From NCBI GenBank assembly GCA_010015655.1, contig ML976691.1:395609-459608 (forward strand): a DNA stretch of 64,000 nucleotides, written 5' to 3'. The DNA comes from Bimuria novae-zelandiae CBS 107.79. Its lineage: Eukaryota; Ascomycota; Dothideomycetes; Pleosporales; Didymosphaeriaceae. Of the stretch, positions 22,035-34,100 are shown in pieces. Positions within the stretch are counted from its first letter, which is position 1, and every line of letters starts with the position of its first letter. Position numbers and translations under genes: made by a program. The notes beneath the pieces were generated by a model. The model had not been told where the DNA came from. It did no database searches and saw nothing but the letters and a program-made list of their open reading frames with translations.

Positions 22035-23922
22035 GGCGACGGTTTCCTGGCCTCTGGAATATGTGTGGAATGGGTATCGAGACCGAAGTCGTTGTTGCTG
22101 CCGGTTAGTAGTGGTTCGTTATCGCTGTCGTGGGAAATCGAGAGTATGTGGAGTGGCTCCCAAATTAAGCGAGATCTTGGCGGCAGGTGCGACCGACGCC
22201 CGCAAAGTTCCTCTCACTGAACACGAACAGTCAACCGCGAACAACATTAGAATTACGCTCGAACATAAATCTTGACCGTCTTTGATCCGATGAGCTAGCT
22301 TTGGTCCTCATGTAGTGTTTTTGATCCTATGCACGTGTTTGATGCAGCGATCTAAAGATCGACCTGCAATCAATGTCACCGTAATGCGCCACAGGAGATC
22401 AATTCATGACGCAAAAGCATCGTAGGCAGTATTAAATGCGGTGGTCATTCTTGGGGCTTCGTATAGCAAGTGACCTCAGGCCATTAGTATTATCAACATG
22501 CTCTACATGCTCTACATGCTCCCGGAGCCTAGCCAGCGGTCAACGAATCCGTTACACCGACAGGTAATGTATTCATGTGCAATCAAAGGTGGCTCCTCTT
22601 CGTAATGGGTACCATAGATTTGGATGACGAGAGTCATTCGCATGCGGCGAGCGATGTCTAAGCTGGGGTACCTCAACGGATGCCACCGCATCAGTCTCTC
22701 CCTCGGGTGACCTAAGTCGGTATCTGATATGTAATCAGTGCGGAACTGTCAAGACAACCGTTCCGCCTAGTAATTGAGGAGTCACCAGTTAGGAACTATA
22801 AGGTTTGTTCAGACAGCAATTGAATTATTCAGGCGCTCACATCGGGCATTCGCGACGAGAGTCGGAGCTGACTCGCGAAACGTAAATCCCGCCTATCGTC
22901 GGCGTCTGCATCGGGCTATCAATACTCCATTGTAGAAGGTATTACAGCATCGCGGTTCAACGACTCACCCCACGCTCACACCGCCGTCATGCCGCGGGAC
23001 CATATCGAGGCGGCGAGGCTTCTCAACACCTGTACGACTACGGTAATGGTTGGCATCGGTGAATGCTTATGCAATTTCTCCGTGTCACCACAGCCAGACT
23101 CCACCGGGACTTCCGATTCTCGATTTCCGACTGTCGGAAACACGCCCAGCAGTTGGCACATAACAGTGAAGCCAATGGCACGCTTGCGGTCTTCTTCAAT
23201 CGATAATCCGTACAGCTCGAAATATGAAAGCGGCACAGACATGCACCTTCCTGTGTATAGCTGTCCCTTGAGATGCTTCGTTGCGTTCAGAATCGTTAGT
23301 GACAAGGCAGGAAACGTCTACGCAGGGATCAGCCTCGGTGAGGGGTAGCCGAGGCGAACAAGCAGTCTGGAGGAACTGCGACGAGCCTGAGACGGGCTTC
23401 AGGCGTTTATGAGCATAGATGATAGCAGATAGCTCTTTAGAAATTGTTCCAGCTCCAACCGTGAAACAGCGACAAGCGGCAGCGGAGAAGGTTGCCAGCT
23501 GTGTGCGAGGGAAATGGTGGGGTTATCTGTAACTCGCAGCCATGGGGTCCGGTTGGTGAGTTGGCGCCGGAGATCCAAGGATGCTTTGCAAAAGGTGCGC
23601 CGGCTTAGTGATGCTTGAAAGCCTACGTGTGATTAAATTCGTTAAAAGGCCCCTCTTGTCTGTCTCTTCCATCGTCTGTGTTTGCCCCCGAGGTAAAGCG
23701 CAGACAGACAAGAGCAGCTTCTAGCGCGTACATTCGACGTCAATAAATACAACCTCGACTACCCCGCTAACCCAACCACAAAACCGATCCACCGCGCAGA
23801 AAGTTCGCCGGCTGCCTCTTTACACCGCCATCACACTCATCATCCTGTTTTTTCATCTGCTGTATTTCTAAACCGGCTGTTCCACACCTGTTGAGGCAGC
23901 CTTCTTCCGTACAGCCAGCACA
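22035..23922. other. Divergent intergenic region, eL33 and G6PD promoters
   Basis: 1.9 kb upstream of both genes. A short 9-bp repeat (ATGCTCTAC) occurs near 22497-22527. The CT-rich stretch before 23923 fits a G6PD leader. ORFs 22976-23305 and 22989-23348 are antisense to each other and neither resembles a protein. Confidence 0.55.
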
Positions 23923-26030
23923 ATGGCCAACACCGTTATCCAGCCGGAAGGCGAAGCCAATGCTGGGTATGTTCATTGTCTTCCTTCCAATGTCTGTCAA
24001 TGACCCTGCCGCTGCATCCGAAAGCGCCTACTCTTGGGAAACTTGACGGTAGCAGTAGCAGCGCGCGCTTCCAAGTCTGCATCTGCCCTTCTCAATGCCC
24101 CTCCTCCAGCGCGGCAACTGCGGAGCTCTCGGAGAAGAGACGCTAACACCATTGCCCCGCAGAAACCTCGAGCTGAAGGACAACACCGTTATTGTAGTCC
24201 TGGGAGCTTCTGGTGATCTGGCAAAGAAGAAGACTGTAAGTGTTGTTTCCTCATCCGTCCCAACAAATTCACTGACCTGTTCTAGTTCCCGGCTCTTTTC
24301 GGTCTTGTAAGTACCGACGATCGCGAACAGCCTCGAATCAGGCTAATCACCGCTTAGCACCGAAACAACTTCCTCCCCAAGAATGTTAAGATTGTCGGTT
24401 ATGCGAGGACGAAGATGGACCACGAGGAATACCTCAAGCGCGTTAAATCATACATCAAGACGCCCACAAAGGATCTAGAGCAGCAGCTGGAAGAGTTCTG
24501 CGGCTTCTGCACATATGTCTCTGGGCAGTACGACCAGGATGATTCGTTCATCAACCTCGAGAAGCACCTACAGGAGCTTGAGAAGGGTCGCAGCGAGACG
24601 CACAGGGTTTTCTACATGGCACTGCCCCCCAGCGTCTTCATCCCTGTTTCGCAGCACCTGAAGCGCAACAACTACCCCAAGAAAGGCATTGCTCGTGTCA
24701 TTGTGAGTATACGAACTTCAATTTATGTGCTAGAGAAAGATGTGCTGATTGCTTTGTAGGTCGAGAAGCCATTTGGCAAGGACCTCGCTAGCTCTCGGGA
24801 ACTCCAGCGGGCACTTGCACCTGACTGGGTCGAAGATGAGATTTTCCGAATTGACCACTACTTGGGCAAGGAGATGGTCAAGAACATCCTCATTCTGCGA
24901 TTTGGAAACGAGTTCTTCGGTGCAACCTGGAACAGGAACCACATCGACAACGTTCAGGTGTGTTGGGCCCCTCAATCGATGCGAGCCGTTCTAACGACAA
25001 CAGATCTCTTTCAAGGAGCCTTTTGGCACTGAGGGACGAGGTGGTTACTTCGATGAGTTTGGCATTATCCGAGACGTTATGCAGAACCGTCAGTATACTC
25101 GAACTTGTGCGACAACTCCTGCTAACTCCGAAGATAGACTTGCTGCAGGTCCTGACGCTCCTAACCATGGAGCGACCTATCTCCTTCTCCGCTGAAGATA
25201 TTCGCGACGAGAAGGTCCGCGTCCTCCGTGGTATGCCCGCCATCGAGCCTAAGAACGTCATCATCGGCCAGTACGGCAAGTCGCTGGATGGTACGAAGCC
25301 TGCATACAAGGAAGATGACACAGTCCCGAAGGACTCACGGTGCCCCACGTTTGCCTCCATGGTCGCTTACATCAAGAACGAACGGTGGGATGGCGTGCCA
25401 TTCATACTGAAGGCAGGAAAGGCTCTTAATGAGCAAAAGACGGAGGTCCGCATCCAGTTCAAGGATGTGACCTCTGGTATTTTCAAGGACATCCCGCGAA
25501 ACGAGCTTGTCATTCGCGTGCAGCCCAACGAGAGTGTCTACATTAAGATGAACTCCAAGCTGCCCGGTCTCAGCATGCAGACGGTCGTCACCGAGCTTGA
25601 CCTCACCTACCGGCGGCGATTCTCTGATCTCAAGATCCCCGAGGCTTACGAGTCGTTGATCTTGGACGCATTGAAGGGCGATCACTCCAACTTTGTCCGT
25701 GATGACGAGCTTGATGCTAGCTGGAGGATCTTTACTCCTCTCCTTCACTATCTCGACGACAACAAGGAGATCATTCCCATGGAATACCCATACGGTACGA
25801 ATGCAATCGGGCAGAATCCCCCATATTATTATCCCCAACTAATGCATCTAGGCTCTCGCGGCCCTGCCGTTTTGGATGACTTCACGTCATCTTACGGATA
25901 CAAATTTAGCGACGCAGCAGGTACGATTCCACCTCTGTCCTCTGTCCCTTAGCGCTTCAAGGTCCCAAGCCCAGGCATTGACCCTACGTCAGGCTACCAA
26001 TGGCCCATGTCTAATACGGAGAAGCTTTAA
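23923..26030 (+). CDS. ZWF1: Glucose-6-phosphate 1-dehydrogenase
   Basis: First, NADPH-producing step of the oxidative pentose phosphate pathway, cytosolic. Nine exons: 23923-23966, 24163-24235, 24286-24306, 24358-24702, 24760-24957, 25004-25088, 25138-25794, 25852-25920 and 25993-26030. The sum is 1530 nt, giving 509 aa, the normal fungal length. Motifs are the Rossmann loop [13 protein letters not shown] near residue 29, EKPFGKDL, the substrate-binding RIDHYLGKE near 192, [32 protein letters not shown], and KAGKALNE. Exon 3 is a 21-nt miniexon encoding FPALFGL. The last exon encodes only [12 protein letters not shown]. Its boundaries rest on phase and an acceptor at 25991-25992, so the extreme C-terminus is less certain. 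Confidence 0.95.
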
Positions 26031-26850
26031 AGCTCTGTGAAGTCGCAAAAGTTTCATTCATAGGACAACCGTGGTGAAATGGTCGCGTTGTGATGTGGCT
26101 CTGATGCTACCTTTGAGCATAGTACATGCTGTGGCAAATCCAATAGACATGAATGCGATGAATACAAGTCCTACACCCATTGCTCATTCCACAAAATCGA
26201 CGATATCTTTGGTTCCGTGACCTCGGTACGGCGCACTCAAGTGCTCCGCTAACAGCCGCTCGTACCTGAATCTGCCTCCGATCCAAGCACTATCGTGCAT
26301 GATCTCCGATTGCTACATTCTTTCTAGCCGCTCTAGCCTTCGTGAACCCTGATCTGCAGTAATTCTCGCCGAGAAATCCCGTCGTGGTGCAGAGCAGGCA
26401 CATGTCCGGAAAAGTCTATCATTGTAGCTAATGCTCTCCTGCGCCACTCAACGAGCAGGCTTCATGGTGGGGTAGGGTTGGGTTGAGCTAATGCGATTGC
26501 ATCATGCGGGTCGGGTCATAAATTTTTGGAATCGAGTCACCCCGATGACCGGAGGACCGAACGTGTAGGGTTTGGTGTTCTCAATATTTTACTGCTCTGA
26601 CGCATCGAGCAGTCGCAAGACTAGACGAAAAAAACTAGTGGTGTCATTACCGCCGTTCCATTGTTCGCAACATTTTGGTCCCAGTCACGTCCAACCCACC
26701 GTGCTACCCCGCGATATACTATTCCTTCAATATCTTCGGCCACTGCTTATCTAGGGCCTGATAAACTGCGCCAGGATCCAATTTCCTAGATAGGGCATCT
26801 GTAACGTAACACGAGCGTCCGACCGCTGCACCCCGCGTTAAGCCGTCAAA
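26031..26850. other. Intergenic between G6PD and PHGDH
   Basis: 820 bases holding the G6PD 3'UTR and the promoter of the next gene. No separate gene seen. Confidence 0.55.
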
Positions 26851-28592
26851 ATGAGCCCTCCGAGCCCGCCGAGAAATATACCGGTGCCCGTGAACACCAT
26901 GAGCAACCTCTCGAGACAGGTGTCGAACAGCCTCAATTTGAGCACTAGCCCGAACCTTTCGTTCCATAGCCCGCCGACGAGCTTCCGCCAACCGTGAGTG
27001 ATCCTCAGAGACAGTGTGGGCGACGGAAAACATCACAGAACTATTCTCGCGCGCATACATTCGCCGTGATGCTCCAGGACAGGCCATATAGAGGTCGAGA
27101 GCCCAAGAAATGACTCTTGGCTGTTGCTTGGCTGTTGCATGTTCTGTGCACCTTCCGCCTCTGTATGCGCTGTTCTGGAGTGACACCGAGTGACGACACG
27201 TGTGAAGGATGTGTACGATCGCTTTTCTCGCGCCTGCGACAATACATTCATAGAATTGCGCTGACCCTAATGTATAGACCCAGCTTCCAAAGCAGCGCGT
27301 CTTATTCCGCCGGGGTCGCTGCTATCGCGAAACAACTGAAACCCTTCGATACCAAGGACGTGAAGGTGCTGCTACTGGAGAATGTCAATCAAGCCGGCGT
27401 GAACATACTCAAGGAGCAGGGCTACCAGGTGGAAGCGATCAAGAGCAGCTTACCGGAGGACCAATTGATCGAGAAGATCCGCGATGTGCAAGTCATCGGC
27501 ATACGCTCAAAGACGAAGCTTACAGAGCGCGTTCTGCAGGAGGCTAAGAACCTCATTGTCATCGGTTGCTTCTGCATCGGTACGAACCAGGTCGACCTCA
27601 AATATGCCGCCTCGCAAGGTATTGCTGTGTTCAACTCACCTTTCTCCAACTCGCGCTCAGTCGCTGAACTCGTCATCGCCGAAGTCATCGCCCTTGCCCG
27701 CCAACTTGCGGATCGCTCGATGGAACTACACAATGGTGTATGGAACAAAGTGAGCAAAGGATGCTGGGAGGTTCGCGGCAAGACGCTCGGCATAGTCGGT
27801 TACGGCCATATTGGCAGCCAGCTGTCCGTCCTAGCAGAAGCTATGGGCATGGAGGTTATCTACTACGACGTTGTGACCCTAATGGGCTTGGGAACGGCTA
27901 AACAAGTACATTCGCTGGATGACCTGCTGGACCAGTCCGATTTTGTGACGCTACACGTACCAGAGACTGCGGACACAAAGAACCTGATCGGGAAGGAACA
28001 GTTCGAAAAGATGAAGAACGGGTCGTACCTCATCAACAATGCCCGCGGAAAGGTAGTCGACATCCCCGCTTTGATCGAAGCCATGCGTAGTGGAAAGATT
28101 GCTGGCGCGGCTATCGATGTCTTCCCGAACGAGCCTGCAGGCAACGGCGACTACTTCAACAACGAACTCAACAACTGGACAAAAGACCTTCAGGGTTTGA
28201 AGAACCTCATCTTGACCCCACACATTGGTGGTAGCACAGAAGAAGCCCAGAGCGCAATTGGCGTTGAGGTCAGCAATGCGCTTGTGAAGTACGTCAACGA
28301 GGGCTCTACTCTCGGCGCAGTCAACATGCCTGAGGTCCAGCTGCGCAACTTGACACTGGATGAACCCAACGGCGTGCGGGTGGTGTTCATCCACAAGAAC
28401 GTTCCCGGTGTGCTCAGGCAGGTCAACGGCGTGTTACTCAACCACAACATCGTCAAGCAGAGCTCGGACTCAAGAGGAGACATTGCGTATCTGATGGCAG
28501 ATGTTAGCGATGTGAAGGAGGAAGAGATTAGAAATCTCTTCCAAAGCCTCGAAGAGCTGCCATCCAGTCTGCGGACAAGGATGTTGTACTAG
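26851..28592 (+). CDS. SER3: D-3-phosphoglycerate dehydrogenase (serine biosynthesis)
   Basis: Oxidises 3-phosphoglycerate to 3-phosphohydroxypyruvate with NAD+, the first step of the phosphorylated serine pathway. The exons are 26851-26993 and 27278-28592, giving 485 aa. The 284-nt intron is the longest in the window. The first exon encodes a serine/proline/asparagine-rich N-terminal extension, beginning MSPPSPPRNIPVPVNTMSN. The catalytic part starts KDVKVLLLENVN. Visible motifs are the NAD-binding GIVGYGHIG near residue 222, the NNARG arginine segment and the catalytic PHIGGST. A C-terminal ACT domain begins around VRVVFIHKNVPGVL and suggests serine feedback. A 491-codon open frame starting in the intron (27117) is not the real start: the exon 1 join gives the conserved QPSFQSS-type sequence. 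Confidence 0.95.
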
Positions 28593-29042
28593 GCGAGGCG
28601 GGATGGTGCAGTGTGGGGTTAAAGTTTCTTTGGATACATGGCAGTGTTCGGCACGTCTGCGGCTCGGCGATGAAAAGACAAGCTACCATACAAAAGAAGG
28701 GGTTGATGGCGTACTGCGGTTTGAATCATGATGCTCGGATTTAGCATTCACGAGCATTTTTGGTGGGGTTTTAATTAAGGGATATTTGTGGGGAAGGAAG
28801 GAACGGCATTTTCAACTCTCAGGAGCATTCTGCATGCCAGAACTTCAACATGGCGCTCGATAGACGCAACGGCTATGCTGGCTCGCATCTTATTCGCTAC
28901 AAAAGATAAAGTGTAGGTAGACGTTTCGGGTTGAGTGTGACCCTTAAAATATACCTTACATTATGTAGGCTAAACATGAACCATCAACTCAGACAAACGA
29001 CGGTTTTTCAGCGGATTGCGGAGTAAATGATGGGCGGGCGCA
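28593..29042. other. 3' flank of PHGDH gene
   Basis: 450 bases up to the transposon insertion at TA 29043-29044. No gene recognised. Confidence 0.5.
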
Positions 29043-29044
29043 TA

Positions 29045-29093
29045 CTGTGGTATCAGGCAAAAGTGAGGTGAGTGGCCCGCGCACAACAGGGGT
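29045..29093 (+). repeat. Left TIR of Tc1-like element
   Basis: The first 41 bases are identical to the inverted right end, and 49 bp align with two mismatches. Begins CTGTGGTATCAGGCAAAAG. Confidence 0.9.
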
Positions 29094-30312
29094 GTCGCCA
29101 AGATGCCGAGCCATGTAAATTTCGCACGCTTGTCCTCTTTTATGTATAAATTTTAGTACCTAGTGTGACCACCTTTCGCATTAATTATAGCTTGGTATCT
29201 AGTTAGCATGCTCTTAATAAGCTCCTTAAATACTTTACTTTTAATTAAGTCCTACGCTTCCTGTATAATATTACGTAACTAGCTATATATACGCTACTTA
29301 CCCTTAAGTAGATTAAAATAATACTACTTAATATAGTCCTTTATCTTATTCTATACTGCCTTAATTAGGTTAAGATCTGGCGAGAACGCTAGCTAAAAGA
29401 TAGGGTAAATTCCTCTTAATTAAAGCTTTTTAATTATGTAAGTAGTAGCGTGCCCAGGAGCGCTATCTTATATAAATTAAAAATGTAGATTAAGGCGTAG
29501 CTATCCGTGAATAAGAGGTATAACTCTTTTATAATAGCTTTCTTTATTAATACTCTTTTATTCCTTCTTTTAAAACACTGACGGCCCCTTCGTCGTATCT
29601 AAGAAGCAATCCTAGAACATTTAGCTACGCTTCTTACGTAGTTTCTTAATAATATAGAAGGGATCTAATTCCTCTTTAGGGCGCCTAGTAACCTACTTCT
29701 TACGATGCTAGCTACTAGTTACCTAAGTTTTATTACTCTAGAGGATTGTATACTACTACTAGGGAGACTAGTTAGCGTAAGCTTTTGCCTACGTAAGGCG
29801 TAGCTAACGATTCTTCTTAGTAAGAGGAGGCTTAGTAAGAGCAACGCGGCGAGTATACCCCCTACTTTATAAAGTATTTTAAATTACGTATTTACTAACG
29901 CCCTAATAAGTAAAGGGACCCTTTATAAGGCGTAGGAAACTTATCTACCTCCCCTTTTAAGAGAATTTAATAAATTCTTTAAGCTAGTCTACTTATTTAT
30001 TTATAAAAGAAGGTAGATAACTAGTACGCTTCTTTAGCGTAACGCGTGCGCTGGTAATTATATAGGTAACTTGTTTTTCTAAGACCTTAAGAAGGTTAGT
30101 AATAAACGGGTAAGTGTGCCTAGCCAGACGTAAGGTGCGTATCTGGAGGCGTTGGTCGCGAGTGAGGTATCGACGAGTTGGTGTTGATGGGGGAGACATT
30201 GTGGTGATGTTGTGGTGGACAGCACACGACAGAGGTACAAGCATTATCATATAAATTACATAGAGCTAATGGTATTTCTGTTTAGTGGCGTCCGTTTTGT
30301 ATCGAGTCAGGC

Positions 30313-30361
30313 ATCCCTGCTGTGCGCGGGCCACTCACCTCACTTTTGCCTGATACCACAG
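30313..30361 (-). repeat. Right TIR of Tc1-like element
   Basis: Inverted partner of 29045-29093, immediately followed by the TA duplicate. Confidence 0.9.
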
Positions 30362-30363
30362 TA

Positions 30364-31118
30364 GAGTTTGTTTGCACGTATCCATCTTATGATCTTCAGA
30401 TAGCGGTTTCAGGGAACGGGCATGAATAGGAGGTGATTTCTCCAAATGAGCACGCACACAGCATTTTGCAAGGGCCCTGCTTGCGCAATCACTGGTTGGG
30501 GGATTACTGTTCTAGAGCTTCTACTCGTGTTAAGTCCGAGGTCCACATTATCGACGATGTGGTCGGGTCGCGGAGGTGAAGCGTGGAGCCCCGGGTGCAG
30601 TACACATTTCGCAGCAGTCCGTCGGGCGACGGGCATACGAGAGGCTGCAAATACACAGCTTAGGTTGACTAGCGGTCGCAAAGTCGCTGAGCAGCTGCAG
30701 GTCGGAGGCGTCTGTCTGCGCGACGGCGTCTAGGTACGTGCTCCGAGCTGCACGCTTGGCATGTGATGATTGGTCGGACCGTGCAACACCCCTGCTGCAA
30801 GCGGGCTGTTGGCGGTGAGGTTAGTGGCCGAAACTTAGTGTCAAAAGTGCAGGTCCGCGTTCGTTTCCAGCACCAAAAACACCCCATAGAACAGCTCTTC
30901 GACACGTTGCCCCTTCACTCGCCCGAGGCATGTATTCGAGTCTGTGACGCAGCAACACTGCTTGCGAACAGCGAGTCTTTCGCCGCGCCCCGACACCGAA
31001 GCCGGCAGGCACACGCTCTTTCGACCACACAGCCGCCGGAAGGAGACTTGGACCCTGACGAAGCCCGCCCGCACTGCGGCCACGACAACGACAGGAAGAG
31101 GGAGACAAAGGACGCACT
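30364..31118. other. Myosin V promoter and leader
   Basis: 755 bases between the transposon and the myosin start. Overlapping ORFs on both strands (30763-31209, 30821-31306) read into the myosin first exon in wrong frames and are not credible genes. Confidence 0.5.
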
Positions 31119-34100
31119 ATGGCGCACATATTTGATGTGGGAACTCGGGCATGGCAGCCAGACACGGCCGAAGGCTGGGTGGCGTCCGAGGTCACCGACA
31201 AGCAGGTAGCTGGCGATAAGGTCACACTGGTCTTCAAGCTCGAGAATGGCGAGGTATGCGATGCACCACATACGATGGATGGTGGAGTAAGAAAGGTAGC
31301 TGACAAGGTGCACTGCAGACCAAGACTGTCGAGACGACGCTCGCTGCCATGCAGGATGGCAACGACCCGAACCTACCGCCGCTGATGAACCCGGCCATGC
31401 TCGAGGCCAGCGATGATCTCACCAATCTTTCACATCTCAACGAGCCAGCCGGTATGTCGTGGGCTGTTTCCACGTATTTGGGGTTGTACTGATGGTGCAC
31501 AGTGCTCCAGGCCATCAAGCTGCGATATGCGCAGAAGGAGATCTACACATATTCCGGTATCGTGCTAATAGCGGCGAATCCGTTCGCTCGGGTCGACTCT
31601 TTATATGTGCCTGGAATGGTGCAAGTTTATGCTGGAAAGCAGCGTTCTTACGGCGCACCGCATCTGTTCGCCATCGCCGAAGAAGCTTTTGCGTAAGACC
31701 TCCCTCAATCGGGGCCCGCACTATTAGTGGAAGGCTACTAGCACTCGGCAGTGTGCTAACAATCCGCAGAGACATGTTGCGAGACGACAAGAACCAAACC
31801 ATCGTCGTGTCTGGCGAATCCGGAGCAGGTAAAACTGTTAGCGCCAAATACATCATGCGATATTTTGCGACTCGAGAGCCCCCGGACCAACCCGGCAAGC
31901 GGAGAGGCAAGGCAGACTCTATGAGCGAGACGGAAGAGCAGATTCTGGCTACCAACCCTATCATGGAAGCCTTCGGTAACGCGAAGACCACTCGAAACGA
32001 CAACTCCTCCCGTTTCGGTAAATACATCGAGATCATGTTCAACAAGGAGACGGACATCACTGGTGCGAAGATTCGGACATATCTACTTGAGCGATCGCGA
32101 TTAGTTTTCCAGCCATTGAAGGAACGTAATTACCACATCTTCTACCAGCTAATCAAGGGTGCAACGGAACAAGAGCAGCAAGAACTCTCTCTAAAGACTG
32201 TGGAGGAGTTCAGCTACCTCAACCAGGGTAGCTCCCCGACGATCGATGGTGTAGATGATAAGGCAGAGTTTGATGCAACGCGAAAATCGCTGACAACGAT
32301 TGGTGTCCCGCCGGAAACCCAGTCCCAACTCTGGCGGCTCCTTGCTGCGCTTTTGCACATTGGAGACATCCAGATTACCGCTACCCGCACGGATTCGGCA
32401 CTCGACCCAGCTGAGCCGTCCCTTGTGAAGGCCTGCGAGCTGCTCGGCATCAATGCGGCAAATTTCTCCAAATGGACCGTCAAGAAGCAGTTGACTACTC
32501 GGGGCGAGAAGATCATATCGAACCTTACCAAGCAAGCCGCCGTGGTTGTTCGGGATTCAGTCGCCAAATTCATCTATTCGAGCTTGTTCGACTGGCTTGT
32601 TGAGCGTATCAACGAAAGCTTGGCTACCGAGGAAGTCATCGCGAACGCTAAGACGTTTATCGGTGTGCTCGATATTTACGGGTTCGAACACTTCGCGAAG
32701 AACTCTTTCGAGCAGTTCTGCATTAACTACGCCAACGAGAAGCTGCAACAAGAGTTCAATCAGCACGTTTTCAAGCTCGAGCAGGAAGAGTATCTTCGGG
32801 AAGAGATCGACTGGACATTCATTGACTTTGCAGACAACCAGAAGTGCATCGATCTTATCGAAGGCAAGCTTGGTGTGTTGGCTCTTCTCGATGAAGAATC
32901 ACGTCTCCCTATGGGTTCCGACGATCAGTTCGTCAACAAGCTCCACCACAACTTCTTTGGCGAAAACAAGCACGCATTCTACCAAAAGCCTCGGTTTGGA
33001 AAATCCTCTTTCACAGTCAAGCACTACGCTGTTCCCGTCACCTACGAGTCTGAGGGTTTCATCGAGAAGAACCGAGACACCGTGCCGGACGAGCACATGG
33101 AAGTGCTCAAGGCCTCGAGCAACAAATTTTTTACGCAGGTACTGGACGTAGCAGCGTCGATTCGCGATAAGGAAACTGCAGCCACTGCGTCAGCAAAGCC
33201 TGCCTCTGCGGGGCGAAGGGTTGCTGTCAACAGGAAGCCGACCCTTGGTGGCATTTTCAAATCTTCCCTGATCGAACTTATGCACACCATCAACTCTACA
33301 GATGTTCATTATATTCGTTGTATCAAGCCTAACGAAGCAAAGGAGGCATGGAAGTTCGAAGGACCGATGGTTCTCAACCAACTGCGAGCTTGTGGTGTTT
33401 TGGAGACGGTGCGCATCTCTTGTGCTGGTTACCCCACCCGATGGACCTACGAGGAGTTTGCCCTACGATACTACATGCTGACGCCGTCTTCATCCTGGAC
33501 ACCAGAGATTCGGGATATGGCTAAGGCTATCCTGAACCGTGCTCTGGGTGATGGCAAGAATGACGGAACCGACAAGTATCAGATGGGTCTGACAAAGATC
33601 TTCTTCCGCGCTGGTATGCTTGCATTCCTCGAGAACTTGCGATCGGCGCGCTTGAATGATGCGGCTATCATGATCCAAAAGAATCTTCGAGCCAAGTACT
33701 ATCGTCGTGTCTACCTGGAGACGCGCGAGGCTATCATCGCTGTTCAGTCCCTGGCTCGGGGTTACATGACCCGAGAACGTGCAGAGGACGCTAGGCAGGT
33801 CAAGGCCGCTACGACCATTCAGCGCGTGTGGCGAGGCTCTAAAGACAGGAAACGATTCCACATGGTTAGAAACTCGGTCATATTGTTCCAAGCTGCCGCC
33901 AAAGGCTTCCTTTGTCGTAAGAACATTCTCGACAAGCGTCTTGGAGATGCTGCACGCATTATCCAGCGTAACTGGCGGTCTCAACGGCAACTCCGGTCCT
34001 GGAGGCAATATCGCAAGAAGATCGTTCTCATCCAGAGCTTGTGGCGCGGAAAGCTTGCCCGTCGGGACTACAAGACGCTGCGTGCGGAGGCTCGCGATCT

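Larger units (their letters stand above)
29043..30363 (-). mobile_element. Tc1-like DNA transposon, RIP-mutated
   Basis: The element is 29045-30361 (1317 bp), flanked by TA at 29043-29044 and 30362-30363, with 49-bp terminal inverted repeats. The transposase lies on the minus strand from about 30198. Its N-terminus reads MSPPSTPTRRYLTRDQRLQIRTLRLA..., a helix-turn-helix region of Tc1-type transposases. Further along, broken by stops, are DSAPGHA (29446-29472) and SPDLNLI (about 29375-29395), the last two blocks of the Tc1 DDE catalytic domain. The interior is very AT-rich. Size and termini match an otherwise complete but dead element. Confidence 0.9.

Noticed and set aside
22976..23348. Overlapping 109- and 119-aa ORFs on opposite strands
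   Set aside because: Neither shows coding bias, splice sites or homology; probably chance in promoter DNA.
26719..27186. 155-aa minus-strand ORF
   Set aside because: It lies antisense across the PHGDH first exon and intron, has no domain, and the plus-strand exon joins perfectly in phase with conserved sequence.
27117..27277. Upstream extension of the PHGDH second-exon frame
   Set aside because: The extension (MAVAWLLHVLCTF...) is intronic; exon 1 at 26851-26993 joins in phase and gives the family's N-terminus. Kept only as a possible alternative start.
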